64,000 bases of DNA from Parvularcula lutaonensis (GCF_014651915.1 NZ_BMXU01000001.1:682001-746000); one strand, 5' to 3'. Shown: positions 45,890 to 54,954, numbered from the stretch's first letter. Made by a program: numbers and translations. Notes: generated by a model from the letters alone, not told the origin.

Positions 45890-46623
45890 CGCGTCCCCTC
45901 GGGGCGAAGCAGCATATGCTTGCCCGGCGTATGGGTCCGGCGCATCAGCCAGACGACGCCCATCAGGTCGAAGAAGCCCGCGACAGCACGCCCGATATTC
46001 GAGTATTTCGATTGTCCCGCGGCACGCGGACGGTTCGTGACCGGAACATAGCGCGCTTCATAGCCGAAATGCTTGTTCCACGCCGGAAGGTAGCGGTGGA
46101 GCGCGTCGAAGAACGGCATGGCGAGATAGAGATCCCGCGGCAGCACCTTGAGGCCGCACGCCGTATCCGGGCAGTCATCATGGAGCAGCGCCTTGCGCAG
46201 CCCGTTGGCAAGGCGCGAGGCCCATTTCCGGTTTGCGCCGTCGGTCCTGTTCTGCCGCACCCCGCCCACGAGGCCCACATCGCCGACGCAGGCGAGGTCG
46301 ATCTCCGCCGCCATGCGCAGGAGGTCGTTGGGGTCGTCCTGGCCGTCGCCATCCATGGTGCCGATCCAGACCGTCCTTGCTGCAAGGGCGCCGGTGCGCA
46401 CCGCAGCGGATTTTCCGGCCCGGACAGGATGGCTGATGACCTGGACGCGTTCATTGCCCGCGGCGCGCGCAGCCTCCGCGGTGCCATCGTCGGAGCCGTC
46501 ATCGACGACGATGATGTGCGAGCCGACCGCTTCGGTCTTCGCGATCACTTCCTCGATCACCGGGCCGATCGTCTGGCCTTCGTTGAAACAGGGAATGATG
46601 ATGGAAAGCGTCGCGTCCGCCAT
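45886..46623 (-). CDS. GT2 glycosyltransferase, dolichyl/undecaprenyl-phosphate sugar synthase-like
   Basis: A 245-residue GT-A enzyme of the DPM1 type: LSIIIPCFNEGQTIGPVIEEV, the first acidic pair in IVVDDGSDDGTAEAA, and the DxD-like MDGDGQDDPNDLLRM. The C-terminal part (NIGRAVAGFFDLMGVVWLMRR) is amphipathic, without extra membrane helices. It likely transfers a hexose or pentose from a nucleotide sugar to undecaprenyl phosphate on the cytoplasmic face. ATG 46623 has GAGG about 10 bases upstream; GTG 46629 is the alternative. Its stop overlaps the start of the ArnT-like gene. Confidence 0.9.
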   Translation of the reverse strand: MADATLSIIIPCFNEGQTIGPVIEEVIAKTEAVGSHIIVVDDGSDDGTAEAARAAGNERVQVISHPVRAGKSAAVRTGALAARTVWIGTMDGDGQDDPNDLLRMAAEIDLACVGDVGLVGGVRQNRTDGANRKWASRLANGLRKALLHDDCPDTACGLKVLPRDLYLAMPFFDALHRYLPAWNKHFGYEARYVPVTNRPRAAGQSKYSNIGRAVAGFFDLMGVVWLMRRTHTPGKHMLLRPEGTR

Positions 46624-46831
46624 GCCCACATAACCTCGAAGCTAAACCTAGCGGATAGGCTGCGCAGCGCTGACGGGCAACCGGTAACCGACGGAGTGGT
46701 GTGCAGCTGCCAAGCGTTTCGCGGAGCTTGGGAAGAGCAGCAGGTATGTCTCGCGCGGATTTGCGAAAAGCTCATCGATGTCTTCGTCGGCATCGACGCT
46801 GGCTATCCACTGCCGCGTGACGAACCGCGGA

Positions 46832-47107
46832 TCAGCGGGGGATCGTCGCCGCCACGTCGAAAGCCTGAAGCTTCTTCAGGACCGGTCCCTGATAGTTCGC
46901 CGGGGCCTCTTCCCGGCCGATGATCCAGCCGTAAAGTTGCTGGTCCGGGACTTCGAGCAGGAGCCGGAATTCCTCGGTCTCCTCATCGGTCATCTCGGCG
47001 AGATGCTTCTTGGCGAAGCGGCCGATCACGATGTCCGCCTCCTTGAAGCCGCGGTAGCTGGCCCGGTAGAGGAGCCGTTTCTTCTCGGGTGTGAGTTCTG
47101 CTGACAT
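46832..47107 (-). CDS. sdhE: Succinate dehydrogenase assembly factor SdhE
   Basis: A 91-residue helical protein that promotes covalent FAD attachment to the SdhA subunit. The hallmark RGxxE motif is in [16 protein letters not shown], followed by [32 protein letters not shown], the conserved SDHAF2-like helices. ATG 47107 gives the usual N-terminus [11 protein letters not shown]; a longer open frame upstream crosses the promoter region and is not homologous. In alphaproteobacteria sdhE commonly lies between recG and mfd; here mfd is downstream after two glycosyltransferase genes. Confidence 0.93.
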   Translation of the reverse strand: MSAELTPEKKRLLYRASYRGFKEADIVIGRFAKKHLAEMTDEETEEFRLLLEVPDQQLYGWIIGREEAPANYQGPVLKKLQAFDVAATIPR

Positions 47108-47245
47108 AGCCGTTCGAATAACCGATTTGACGCGGATGCGCGCTGCGACGCATTGCTGATTTCTATCGGCGAAGGCAACCACACCGGGTTGCTTCGCAAG
47201 CGCAACGTCATCATACCCTTCTCGCTCAGACCGGAGAGAGTGCCC

Positions 47246-47587
47246 GTGACCTACGTCGTCACCGATGCCTGCATCGCCTGCAAATATACAGACTGCGTCG
47301 AAGTCTGCCCCGTGGACTGTTTCTACGAGGGCGAGAATTTCCTGGTGATCAAGCCGGAGGAATGCATCGATTGCGGCGTCTGCGAACCTGAATGCCCGGT
47401 CGACGCGATCAAGCCGGATACCGAGGACCCCGACGGCAAGTGGGTCGAGATCAACGCGAAATACGCCGAAGTCTGGCCGAATATCACGGTGGCCAAGCCA
47501 CCGCTCCCCGACGCCGACAAAATGGCCAATGTCGAGAACAAGCTCGAGACCCTTTTCAGCCCGAATCCCGGTGAGGGCGACCAGTAG
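47246..47587 (+). CDS. fdxA: 7Fe ferredoxin FdxA
   Basis: A 113-residue soluble electron carrier with one 3Fe-4S and one 4Fe-4S cluster. Cys patterns are [19 protein letters not shown] and [16 protein letters not shown], with the spacing of the Azotobacter FdI-type seven-iron ferredoxin. The GTG start at 47246 has GGAGAG about seven bases upstream; the open frame continues further up without homology. It is divergent from sdhE and followed by carD after 350 bases, a neighbourhood I recall in many alphaproteobacteria. Confidence 0.95.
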   Translation: MTYVVTDACIACKYTDCVEVCPVDCFYEGENFLVIKPEECIDCGVCEPECPVDAIKPDTEDPDGKWVEINAKYAEVWPNITVAKPPLPDADKMANVENKLETLFSPNPGEGDQ

Positions 47588-47937
47588 TGGTCCCGCGCTC
47601 TCGCAACCTTCATCCCGATCCGGGACAGACAGGCTGGTAACTCTTGGAACTTTGTGCTATATGAGCCAAATGGTGACTTGGCACGAGGCGAAGTTCGAGC
47701 CGCTGGCGAAAGGACAGCGGGCTCCATGGGACCTCGGTCCGCAACATATCAGGACCACGGCGAGTCTTTCGGAAGCAGGGTGCTTTCGCACCACTGCCCG
47801 CTGAGAGAGGACCACGCGTTCCGATGCCCGGTCAACAGGTGATCGCAAGGATTTTCATCAGGATTTTCCGCACCGCTCGTTCTGCGGCTGCCGAAGTCCT
47901 GCTCTGACAGTCCATTGCCATAATAGAGAAGGCAAAC
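47588..47937. other. Leader region between fdxA and carD
   Basis: 350 bases with no gene. A hairpin, GCAG-GGTGC-TTTC-GCACC-A-CTGC, lies at 47775-47797 without a T-run. CTATAT near 47658 could be a -10 element for carD, but no matching -35 is clear. A long 5' leader is possible, as carD starts at 47938 and its immediate upstream (AATAGAGAAGGCAAAC) carries the ribosome site. Confidence 0.35.
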
Positions 47938-48606
47938 GTGGCTAGCTCAAACACTGCTAACGCTCTGAAATCGATTAAACTGTCTCCCGCTCAGGCCAAG
48001 CCGAAGAAAGCGGAAGCAGAAGGCGAAAAGCCGAAAATCGCACCTGCTCCGCTGCGCCCGGCCCTCAAGGTGGCCAAGCGTGCCGAGGCCAACCGCGACA
48101 AGAACCAGAAGTTCAAGGTCAAAACGAACATCATCTATCCCGCGCACGGCGTCGGTTACATCACCGAGATCGAGAAGCAGGAAATCGCCGGCATGGAGAT
48201 CGAGCTTTTCGTGATCGAGTTCGAGCACGAAAAGATGAAGCTCCGCGTTCCGGTTGCGAAGGCTGCTGCCGCAGGCATGCGGAACCTCGCCCCCGCGAAG
48301 AAGATCGACGAGATGATGAAGCTCATCCAGGGCAAGCCGCGGATCAAGCGCACCATGTGGTCGCGCCGCGCCCAGGAGTATGAGGCGAAAATCAACTCAG
48401 GCGACCTGCAGGCCGTCTGCGAAGTCGTTCGCGACCTCTTCCGCCCCGCCGACCAGCCGGAGCAGAGCTATTCCGAACGCCAGCTCTTCGAGCAGGCGCG
48501 GGAGCGCTTTGGCCGCGAGGTCGCTGCCGTCCGCAAGAAATCCTTGGACGAAGCGATTGCCGAGATCATGACCAATCTCGAAAAGCGCGCCAAGGCGGAC
48601 GCATAA
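47938..48606 (+). CDS. carD: CarD-family transcription regulator
   Basis: A 222-residue protein that binds the RNA polymerase beta subunit and stabilises promoter open complexes, notably at rRNA promoters. A basic, disordered N-terminal extension (about residues 1-55, rich in Lys, Pro and Ala) precedes the RID domain (FKVKTNIIYPAHGVGYITEIEKQEIAGMEIELFVIEF) and the helical DNA-binding domain (PRIKRTMWSRRAQEYEAKINSGD). The extension makes it longer than the roughly 170 residues usual for the family. The start is GTG 47938, with GAGAAGG upstream. Confidence 0.95.
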   Translation: MASSNTANALKSIKLSPAQAKPKKAEAEGEKPKIAPAPLRPALKVAKRAEANRDKNQKFKVKTNIIYPAHGVGYITEIEKQEIAGMEIELFVIEFEHEKMKLRVPVAKAAAAGMRNLAPAKKIDEMMKLIQGKPRIKRTMWSRRAQEYEAKINSGDLQAVCEVVRDLFRPADQPEQSYSERQLFEQARERFGREVAAVRKKSLDEAIAEIMTNLEKRAKADA

Positions 48607-48702
48607 ACTTCACAACCTGACGAAGTGTCCCCGGTTCCCGGAACCGAGGGTTCCGCCGTTCGGTTCCTTGCATTATTGCGAGCAGGACCGAGCGGCTTTT
48701 TC

Positions 48703-49803
48703 ATGGCAGACACACACCAGTTCACATCCCTGGAAGAAGAGAACGCCGAGCTCCGGCGTCAGGTCGCCGAGCTGATGGAGCTGCGCGCCGCCGACGCGTC
48801 GGCAGCGGCGAAACGGGACCAGAGGCTCCGGTTACTCGAAGCCGTCCTTGAAATGGTCCCGGTCGGCGTTGTGTTGAGCGACGAGAACGGTCGCATCTAC
48901 CACGGCAATTCCCGCGTCGAGGAGATGGTCGGGCACCCTGTTCTTTATTCGGAGGACGACGAGTCCTACGGGGAATGGGTCTCGTTCCATGCAGACGGGA
49001 AGCAGACCGAAAGCCACGAATATCCACTCGCGCGCGCTCTTGCGGGGGAGGAAGACCCCGAGCTGACGGTCCACTACCGGCGCGGCGACGGATCGATGTT
49101 CTGGATGCGGATCATCGGCCATGCCCTCAGGGACGCGGACGACCGGGTCGTTGGCGCCGCTGTCGCCTTGGTCGACGTCGATGAAGAATACAAACTGCAG
49201 GAAGATCAGCAAATTCTCATCAAGGAGCTCAACCACCGGGTCAAGAATGCCTTCGCCGTCGTGAAGTCGATCGTGAGCCAGTCCCTGCGGGGTCAGGACC
49301 TTCCCGATGGTCTCCGCCAGACGATCGACGACCGTCTGAACGCCTATGCGCGAGCCCACAGCAAGCTTGTCGGAAGCAAGTGGAACTTCGCGCCCGTCCG
49401 CTCCGTTGCCGAAGAGATTCTTCCCGATATCTGCGGCGACCGGATCACGATCGAGGGTCCTGACTGCGAACTGCCTTCCGAGCAGGCGCTCTCGCTATCG
49501 ATGGCGTTTTACGAACTGGCGACCAACGCCACCAAGCACGGTGCCTTGTCAGTTCCGGATGGGCATATCGAACTGAGTTGGCAGGTCGAGGAGCGCGACA
49601 ATAACGAAAAACACCTCCGCTTGATGTGGCACGAACGAGGTGGGCCGCCCGCTGTTCGTCCTGAGAGACGCGGATTTGGAAGTTTCATTATCGGCCGGGC
49701 CATAGCGGCACGCACCGCGGGCGAGGTCGAAACCGATTATACCGATCAGGGATTCGCGTGGACCTTGGATATGCCACTCGAAGCTCTAAGTGAGGAGACA
49801 TGA
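48703..49803 (+). CDS. Soluble PAS-HWE-type sensor histidine kinase
   Basis: A 366-residue cytoplasmic kinase. It begins with a coiled coil (residues about 8-45), then a PAS domain (about 45-160, VPVGVVLSDENGRIYHGNS). The phosphoacceptor His178 lies in IKELNHRVKNAFAVVKSIVSQ, and the ATPase has the N-box FYELATNATKHGAL and a WxE motif (LMWHERGGPP) typical of HWE kinases. No transmembrane helix, so it senses an internal signal. The stop overlaps the response regulator start by four bases. HWE kinases often feed the alphaproteobacterial general stress response, but no sigma or PhyR gene is present here. Confidence 0.9.
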   Translation: MADTHQFTSLEEENAELRRQVAELMELRAADASAAAKRDQRLRLLEAVLEMVPVGVVLSDENGRIYHGNSRVEEMVGHPVLYSEDDESYGEWVSFHADGKQTESHEYPLARALAGEEDPELTVHYRRGDGSMFWMRIIGHALRDADDRVVGAAVALVDVDEEYKLQEDQQILIKELNHRVKNAFAVVKSIVSQSLRGQDLPDGLRQTIDDRLNAYARAHSKLVGSKWNFAPVRSVAEEILPDICGDRITIEGPDCELPSEQALSLSMAFYELATNATKHGALSVPDGHIELSWQVEERDNNEKHLRLMWHERGGPPAVRPERRGFGSFIIGRAIAARTAGEVETDYTDQGFAWTLDMPLEALSEET

Positions 49804-50174
49804 CGACAGCTTCGCCACAGCGCATTTTCATCGTCGAGGACGAGGTCACCATCGCATTCGAGATGAGTGATACCCTTGAGGACCTTGGGTTCGAAGTCGT
49901 CGGTCCGAGCGTCCACCTGTCCGACGCTGAGAAGAAAGCTGCCAACAAGACCTTCGATGTCGCCTGCCTCGATGTGAACCTCGGCAATGGCAAGACATCC
50001 AAGCCCGTCGCGGAGATCCTGCGGGAGCGCTCGATCCCTTACGTGTTCCTCACCGCCTATGATGCGGACCAGGTCGATTTCATCGATGACAAGGACATCG
50101 TCCTCAAGAAACCGGTCTCCCAGCAGGCCCTCGTGAACGCCATCAAGAGAGCGTACAGCGAAGCGGAAGCCTGA
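49800..50174 (+). CDS. Single-domain response regulator
   Basis: A 124-residue CheY-like receiver with all key residues: acidic pair Glu13/Asp14, phosphoacceptor Asp58 in ACLDVNLG, Thr85 in FLTAYD and Lys104 in LKKPVS. It has no output domain, so it signals by protein contact or acts as a phosphate sink. Coupled to the HWE kinase gene by a four-base overlap, it is almost certainly that kinase's partner. Confidence 0.93.
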   Translation: MTTASPQRIFIVEDEVTIAFEMSDTLEDLGFEVVGPSVHLSDAEKKAANKTFDVACLDVNLGNGKTSKPVAEILRERSIPYVFLTAYDADQVDFIDDKDIVLKKPVSQQALVNAIKRAYSEAEA

Positions 50175-50222
50175 AGCAGCGGGTGAATTGCACCGAATCG
50201 AGGCTTGCGGCACACACGGTCG

Positions 50223-51572
50223 ATGGAGTTTCTGTCGCTGTTACCGCCGGTCCTGGCGCTCGCCCTTGCCTTCTGGACGCGGAACGTCGTCCTTTCGCTG
50301 CTGCTTGGCCTCGCGTTGAGCGAGCTCCTGATTCTTGGCGGCAACCCGCTGATGACCTTCCCGGCGACCATCGAGCGCATCGTCGAGGTCTTTCTCTCTC
50401 CCGGTGACGCACAGATCATCCTGTTCTGCCTTCTCGTCGGCGGCCTTCTAGCGCTGATGCGCAGATCCGGGGGCATCGCCGCAACGGTGAAGCACCTTAT
50501 CGATTCAGGAGCCGTCGCCACGCCGCGCAAGGCATCCCTCGCCACCGCCACTGCTGGCATCCTTCTCTTCATCGAAACAAACATCAGCCTGCTGACGGCA
50601 GGTATCCTCGGCCGGCCGCTGTTCGACCGTCTCAACCTCAGCCGAGAGCGCCTCGCCTATATCATCGACAGCACCTGCTCACCGATCAGCGTGCTGATCC
50701 TTTTCAATGGCTGGGGTGCCTATGCCCTCGGGCTGGTCGGCCCCTATGTGGGTGACGACGCCGTCAGCGTTGTGGCCGGTTCAATCCCGCTCAATTTCTA
50801 CGCCCTCGGAACCGTCGCGCTGGTCCTCTTCACCGCATGGACGGGCAAGGTGTTTGGCCCGATGGCAAGAGCCGCGTCCCGCGGCGCCGAGGAAGTCGCC
50901 ACGGAGGAGCCAACCCGCGCCGCCTATACGCTGGTTCCGGCGGGGATCCTCGTCTTCGGCACCCTCGGCTTCATGATGTGGACGGGCAATGGCGATATCC
51001 TGGAAGGCGATGGCGCGAAATCGGTCCTTCTCGCCGTTTCCCTGGCGATGACCGTTCTTCTCACCATGCTGGCGATGGCCAGAAGCTTCAGAAAGGGGGA
51101 GCTCACCGAGGTCACTTTCTCAGGCGTTGGCGAGCTCTTGCCCGCAACGACTGTCATCCTTCTCGCCCTCGCGCTCGGCGACAGCCTCCGCGCCCTCGGC
51201 ACGGGAGAACTGATTGCCAGCCTCGCCACCGCATTCCCTGCGCCGTTCGCCTTCCCTGCCCTCATCTTTCTCGCTGCGGCGGGAACAAGTTTCGCCGTCG
51301 GCACGAGCTGGGGCACTTACGGCATCCTTATCCCTGTGGCGATGCCGATCGCCCTCGAAACAGGCATCCCGCCGAGCGTCATGCTCGCGGCAGTGCTTGG
51401 CGGCGGGGTGTTCGGCGACCATGCCTCGCCGATCTCCGACACCACGCTGATCGCCAGCCTCGCAGCGGGCTGCGACCATATCGAGCATGTCAGGACGCAG
51501 CTGCCCTACGCACTCCTCGCAGCGGCCGCGGCGACCCTGGGCTACCTCGCTATCGGGATCGCGACCGCCTGA
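50223..51572 (+). CDS. NhaC-family Na+/H+ antiporter
   Basis: About 449 residues with 11-12 hydrophobic helices. Family landmarks include FIETNISLLTAGILGRPLFD, DSTCSPISVLILFNGWGAYA, GTSFAVGTSWGTYGILIPVA and GVFGDHASPISDTTLIASLAAGCDHIEHVRTQLPYAL, the NhaC signature. The protein should exchange Na+ for protons at the inner membrane; some relatives exchange organic acids or amines. The start is uncertain: ATG 50223 lacks a near ribosome site, and TTG 50205 follows GAGG closely. Confidence 0.88.
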   Translation: MEFLSLLPPVLALALAFWTRNVVLSLLLGLALSELLILGGNPLMTFPATIERIVEVFLSPGDAQIILFCLLVGGLLALMRRSGGIAATVKHLIDSGAVATPRKASLATATAGILLFIETNISLLTAGILGRPLFDRLNLSRERLAYIIDSTCSPISVLILFNGWGAYALGLVGPYVGDDAVSVVAGSIPLNFYALGTVALVLFTAWTGKVFGPMARAASRGAEEVATEEPTRAAYTLVPAGILVFGTLGFMMWTGNGDILEGDGAKSVLLAVSLAMTVLLTMLAMARSFRKGELTEVTFSGVGELLPATTVILLALALGDSLRALGTGELIASLATAFPAPFAFPALIFLAAAGTSFAVGTSWGTYGILIPVAMPIALETGIPPSVMLAAVLGGGVFGDHASPISDTTLIASLAAGCDHIEHVRTQLPYALLAAAAATLGYLAIGIATA

Positions 51573-51683
51573 CACCTGCACCACTCGGCTGCTCCCGCCG
51601 TTCTCGTCACCGAGAACACAGGAGCACCGAACCATGGATCTCGCCATGGTGGCTGGCGAGGACATCGTGGAGCTTCGATAGCG

Positions 51684-52478
51684 CTACATTCCGCCCATAC
51701 CGATCAAGGTGCCCCCGTCGATCGTGATGTGCTGGCCGTTCATCCACGCGCCCGCATCTGAAGCCAGGAATACGGCCGCGCCCGCGATATCGTCAGGCAT
51801 GCCGAACCTCCGCATGGGGATCGATTGCGTGACCATCTTCTCGACCTTGGGATCCTTCCAGAGTGCTTCGGCGAAATGGGTCTTCACGATGCCGGGGCAG
51901 ATACAGTTGATCCGCACATTGGCAGGCCCGAACTCGACGGCGAGGTTGCGCGCAACCTGCAGGTCCGCGGCCTTGGACACCCCGTAAAAACCGATGCCCT
52001 TGTTACCGACAAAAGCCGAGATCGACGAGATGATGACGATCGCTCCGCCGCCCTTCTCCTCCATGCCGGGCAGGACAAGGTGGCTGAGCTTGTGATTTGC
52101 CTTGATATTGCAGTTGAAGATCTTGTCGATCTGCTCGTCCGTGATGTCCTTGGACGGACCATAGGCCGGGTTCACGGCTGCGTTGCAGACCAGGATATCC
52201 GCCTTGCCGAAGCGGTCCTCATGCGCGGAGACAAGCTTTTCCAGCTCCTCCGTATGGGAAATATTGCAGGCCACTGCAAAGGCAGCATCCCGTCCTTCGG
52301 CGTCGTTGATATCGTTGGCCACAGTCTGGCAAGCGTCGAGCTTGCGCGAGGAAACGGTGACGTTGGCGCCATGCTGCGCCAGCCTGCGGGCAATCGCTTC
52401 GCCAATGCCTCGGCTCGCGCCAGTGACGATTGCGGACTTGCCGCTCAGGTCGAAAAGCGTGTTCTTGAAATCTGCCAT
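51684..52478 (-). CDS. Short-chain dehydrogenase/reductase
   Basis: A 264-residue classical SDR. NAD(P)-binding TGASRGIG, the NAA motif (VCNAAVNPAYG), the catalytic Ser in IISSISAFVG and Tyr-xxx-Lys in YGVSKAADLQ are all present, along with the ICPG and C-terminal DGG motifs. The Arg/Ser after strand 2 (SSRKLDA) hints at NADPH preference. Substrate unknown. The next gene, DUF4167, lies on the same strand and ends 30 bases upstream, so the two could share a transcript. Confidence 0.92.
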   Translation of the reverse strand: MADFKNTLFDLSGKSAIVTGASRGIGEAIARRLAQHGANVTVSSRKLDACQTVANDINDAEGRDAAFAVACNISHTEELEKLVSAHEDRFGKADILVCNAAVNPAYGPSKDITDEQIDKIFNCNIKANHKLSHLVLPGMEEKGGGAIVIISSISAFVGNKGIGFYGVSKAADLQVARNLAVEFGPANVRINCICPGIVKTHFAEALWKDPKVEKMVTQSIPMRRFGMPDDIAGAAVFLASDAGAWMNGQHITIDGGTLIGMGGM

Positions 52479-52508
52479 GGGATGCTCCCTTTGTTGGGAG
52501 CACCGTAA

Positions 52509-53036
52509 TTACTCAGCAGGCGCTTCTTCAAGCTGGAGAGCTGGTTTCTTCTGCTCCTCCGGCGAAGAGCCATCGGCCTGCGCGTCGTTCTCGTCGGAAC
52601 TGCGGCGACGGCGGCGGCGGCGGCGAGGCTTCCCGTCGTCCGAATCATCCCCCGAAGCTTCCGCGTTCTCTTTTGCAGGGGAATCGTCAGGCTTCTTCTC
52701 TTCGGAGCCCTCGGTCTTCGCGTCGACCTGGGCTTCGCTGGAGTGCTGCTCCGCGTTCTCCTGGTCGTCCTGTTTTTTGTCTTCCTTCTTCTCGGGCTGC
52801 ATGGACTTCATCAGCCGATAGTAGTGCTCGGCATGTTGCATCAGGCTTTCGCCACGGATGCGGTCGCCTGACGAGAACGCGTCACGCGCTAACGCCTGGT
52901 ATTTGTCGTAAATCTGGGCAGCAGTGCCGCGGATCTTCACCTCCGGCCCCTGGCTGTCCATGGACCGGTTGGGGTTGTTGTTACCCCCCTGGCGGCGGCG
53001 GTTCGAGTTCCGCCCGCGTTTCGAGTATTGCGCCAT
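52509..53036 (-). CDS. DUF4167 protein with acidic and polyarginine tail
   Basis: A 175-residue alphaproteobacterial protein. The N-terminal DUF4167 block (RGRNSNRRRQGGNNNPNRS, then VKIRGTAAQIYDKYQALARDAFSSGDRI and AEHYYRLM) looks nucleic-acid binding. It is followed by a Glu/Asp/Lys-rich disordered tail holding eight consecutive Arg before a final acidic patch. Function unknown; the family is often near prmC/prfA, which are absent here. ATG 53036 is chosen over an upstream frame that lacks homology. Confidence 0.85.
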   Translation of the reverse strand: MAQYSKRGRNSNRRRQGGNNNPNRSMDSQGPEVKIRGTAAQIYDKYQALARDAFSSGDRIRGESLMQHAEHYYRLMKSMQPEKKEDKKQDDQENAEQHSSEAQVDAKTEGSEEKKPDDSPAKENAEASGDDSDDGKPRRRRRRRRSSDENDAQADGSSPEEQKKPALQLEEAPAE

Positions 53037-53289
53037 CAGCGTATGGTCTTTGTCCTGTTGCTGTGTGTGGTTCGTCGCGCCCCTCATGAGGCGACGAAAC
53101 GGGCTCTCCTAGCCGGGTCATTAGCCGCGAAGCGGCAACACACGAGGGACTGCAGATCAACGATCCGCAAAATCCACCCGGGGCATGGAGCCCAAACAAC
53201 CTCTTTGTCTTGCAGAGATCCGGGGGACCTTGGTCCTTCGCCGTTTCTTCTACTTAGCGACAGTTCGCGGCGCTTCCAACCCCTGTTTT

Positions 53290-54528
53290 TCAGCCGTCTT
53301 GCCGTTTCAGTCGCATCAGTGTGAAGCCGTCGGTGTCCGACGCCCATGGGCTTAGCCTTAGCGCATCCTCGCTGACAAAGGGTTGAAGCCGCTCCTTGAG
53401 CTCCTCAGAAGCCGCAGCGAGCGGATGTTCGATCAAGAAGTCGCTGTATGTATTGATGAATTCGGCGACACGTTCATCATTTTCGCTATTCAGGAAAGAG
53501 CAGGTGACAAACACCAGCGTCCCGCCGGGCTTCACGAATTCCGCCGCCTGCCGGAGAACCTGATCCTGCTCCGCCTGCCTCTGCGCCAGGTGTTCGGGCG
53601 TCAGCCGCCATTTGGCGTCAGGATGCCGCCGCCAAGTCCCTGCGCCGGAACAGGGGGCATCGACGAAGACGAGATCGAGCTTGCCCTTCAGCGCCTCAAG
53701 CCGCTCAGGCTCCTGCGGCGCGATGACCTGCACGTTCCGCGCGCCTGCCCTGCGCAGCCGGTCGTGGATCGGCGCGAGGCGGCTCGCATCGGCATCATAG
53801 GCGAAGACCTGGCCTGAATTCTCCATCACCCCGGAGAGCGCGAGGGTCTTCCCCCCTCCCCCGGCGCAGAAGTCCAGCACCTGCTGCCCGTGGAGATCAC
53901 CGCAGGTGAGGACAGTGAGCTGGCTCCCCTCGTCCTGCACCTCGACCCAGCCCTTGCCATAGGCGGGGATCACCGTGACCCCCGGCCCCTTTTCGGCGGC
54001 TGGCGACGGAGGGATGCGGAGACCGACCGGTGATAGCGGCGCCTCGAGCGCCCCCAGGCTCGCAAGCGCTTTTAACGCCTTCTCCCGATTTGCCTTCAGC
54101 GTATTGACGCGAAGGTCGACAGGGGCACGTGTCCCTAGCGATGCTGCGAATTGCTCCGCATTCGGAAGGTCATGCTCGAGGAACTCCGGCACGTCGAGTG
54201 CATCCAACGGCCGAGCATCCCGCTCATCGTCGCTCAGAGCCCCGTGGCCATGCTCTCCTGAAAAAGCCTCCTCGATGCGCGCTTCATCCCAACCCCAAAG
54301 GTTCTTCAGCGTCAGGAGCGTTGCGATCCGCGGGCTATCCTCCCCGCCGAAGCTCCGCCAACGCCGCAACACATCGAGACACAGCCCCCGCACAAAAGCC
54401 CGGTCCTTCGACCCGGCATAGCGGGCGTTGCGTGCCCAGTCCTGCACCAGCACGGAAAGTGGCGACGGCCTTTGCCGGTACCGCTCGAGGATATCGATGG
54501 ACGCCGCAACGCGGCCAGGATCACGCAA
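53290..54528 (-). CDS. rsmB: 16S rRNA m5C methyltransferase RsmB-like
   Basis: A 412-residue RNA cytosine-5 methyltransferase. The N-terminal NusB-like RNA-binding region is followed by the catalytic domain: VLDFCAGGGGKTLAL binds SAM, VDAPCSGAGTWRRHPD holds one catalytic Cys and VFVTCSFLNSENDERVAEF the other. This is the Sun/RsmB layout (m5C967 of 16S rRNA in E. coli). The start is unusual: TTG 54528 is the most plausible codon, lying three bases beyond the stop of the deleted SDR remnant. Transcription may read through that remnant. The next Met is far inside the domain. Confidence 0.9.
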   Translation of the reverse strand: MRDPGRVAASIDILERYRQRPSPLSVLVQDWARNARYAGSKDRAFVRGLCLDVLRRWRSFGGEDSPRIATLLTLKNLWGWDEARIEEAFSGEHGHGALSDDERDARPLDALDVPEFLEHDLPNAEQFAASLGTRAPVDLRVNTLKANREKALKALASLGALEAPLSPVGLRIPPSPAAEKGPGVTVIPAYGKGWVEVQDEGSQLTVLTCGDLHGQQVLDFCAGGGGKTLALSGVMENSGQVFAYDADASRLAPIHDRLRRAGARNVQVIAPQEPERLEALKGKLDLVFVDAPCSGAGTWRRHPDAKWRLTPEHLAQRQAEQDQVLRQAAEFVKPGGTLVFVTCSFLNSENDERVAEFINTYSDFLIEHPLAAASEELKERLQPFVSEDALRLSPWASDTDGFTLMRLKRQDG

Positions 54529-54530
54529 GG

Positions 54531-54687
54531 TCAGCCATTCCCAATAAAGCCCGGATAGAGGGACATCCCACCATCCACGATCAACGTCGTGCCTGTGACG
54601 TAGTCGCTCTCTTCAGACAAGAGCCAGCTGACGGCTGCATCCGCCTCTTCGGTCTCCGGTGACGACGATCCTCTGTCGGTCGCCCAT
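54531..54687 (-). pseudogene. Remnant of an SDR gene with most of its interior deleted
   Basis: ATG 54687 follows a perfect GGAGG-N7 ribosome site and encodes MGDRQRIVVTG, the typical first strand and start of the Rossmann glycine motif of an SDR. The reading then meets a different frame. From about 54660 to TGA 54531 the -1/+1 frame encodes EEADAAVSWLLSEESDYVTG, TTLIVDGGM and SLYPGF, the typical SDR C-terminus. About 200 codons are missing between. The actual reading frame ends after 24 codons. It is a decay product, still upstream of rsmB. Confidence 0.85.
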
Positions 54688-54741
54688 GGGGGAGCCTCCA
54701 TTCGCTGGGTGGAACGCGAATGGCTGGCGAGACGAAGTGGT

Positions 54742-54954
54742 TCAGCCCCTGCGTGGTCGCAGGACACCGATAATGCCGACAAGCAGCAGCACGGCGAAGC
54801 TGGCATAGAACAAGCCATTTTGTGACCACCACGCTTCGCTCAGGAACGATGCAGCGCCTTCGCTCTCGGCGAGGAGCTGGTAGAAGTTGTGGCTGACAAG
54901 AAACATCAGCCCCACAGTCCCAATAAAGACCAGAATGTTCGACAACGCACGCAT
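54742..54954 (-). CDS. Two-helix small membrane protein
   Basis: Encodes 70 residues with AGGAGG well placed before ATG 54954. Two hydrophobic segments (about residues 5-25 and 45-65) are joined by a polar loop, ESEGAASFLSEAWWSQNG, and the tail is RPRRG. No family recognised. It lies between rluE and the SDR remnant on the same strand. Confidence 0.65.
   Translation of the reverse strand: MRALSNILVFIGTVGLMFLVSHNFYQLLAESEGAASFLSEAWWSQNGLFYASFAVLLLVGIIGVLRPRRG

Noticed and set aside
46640-46831. Open frames between the GT2 and sdhE genes as a possible extra gene
   Set aside because: No ribosome site, no start with coding character and no recognised motif on either strand.
52509-52660. The repeated CGG/GCG run as a simple-sequence repeat of interest
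   Set aside because: It encodes the eight-Arg tract of the DUF4167 protein, and low-complexity tails are usual in that family.
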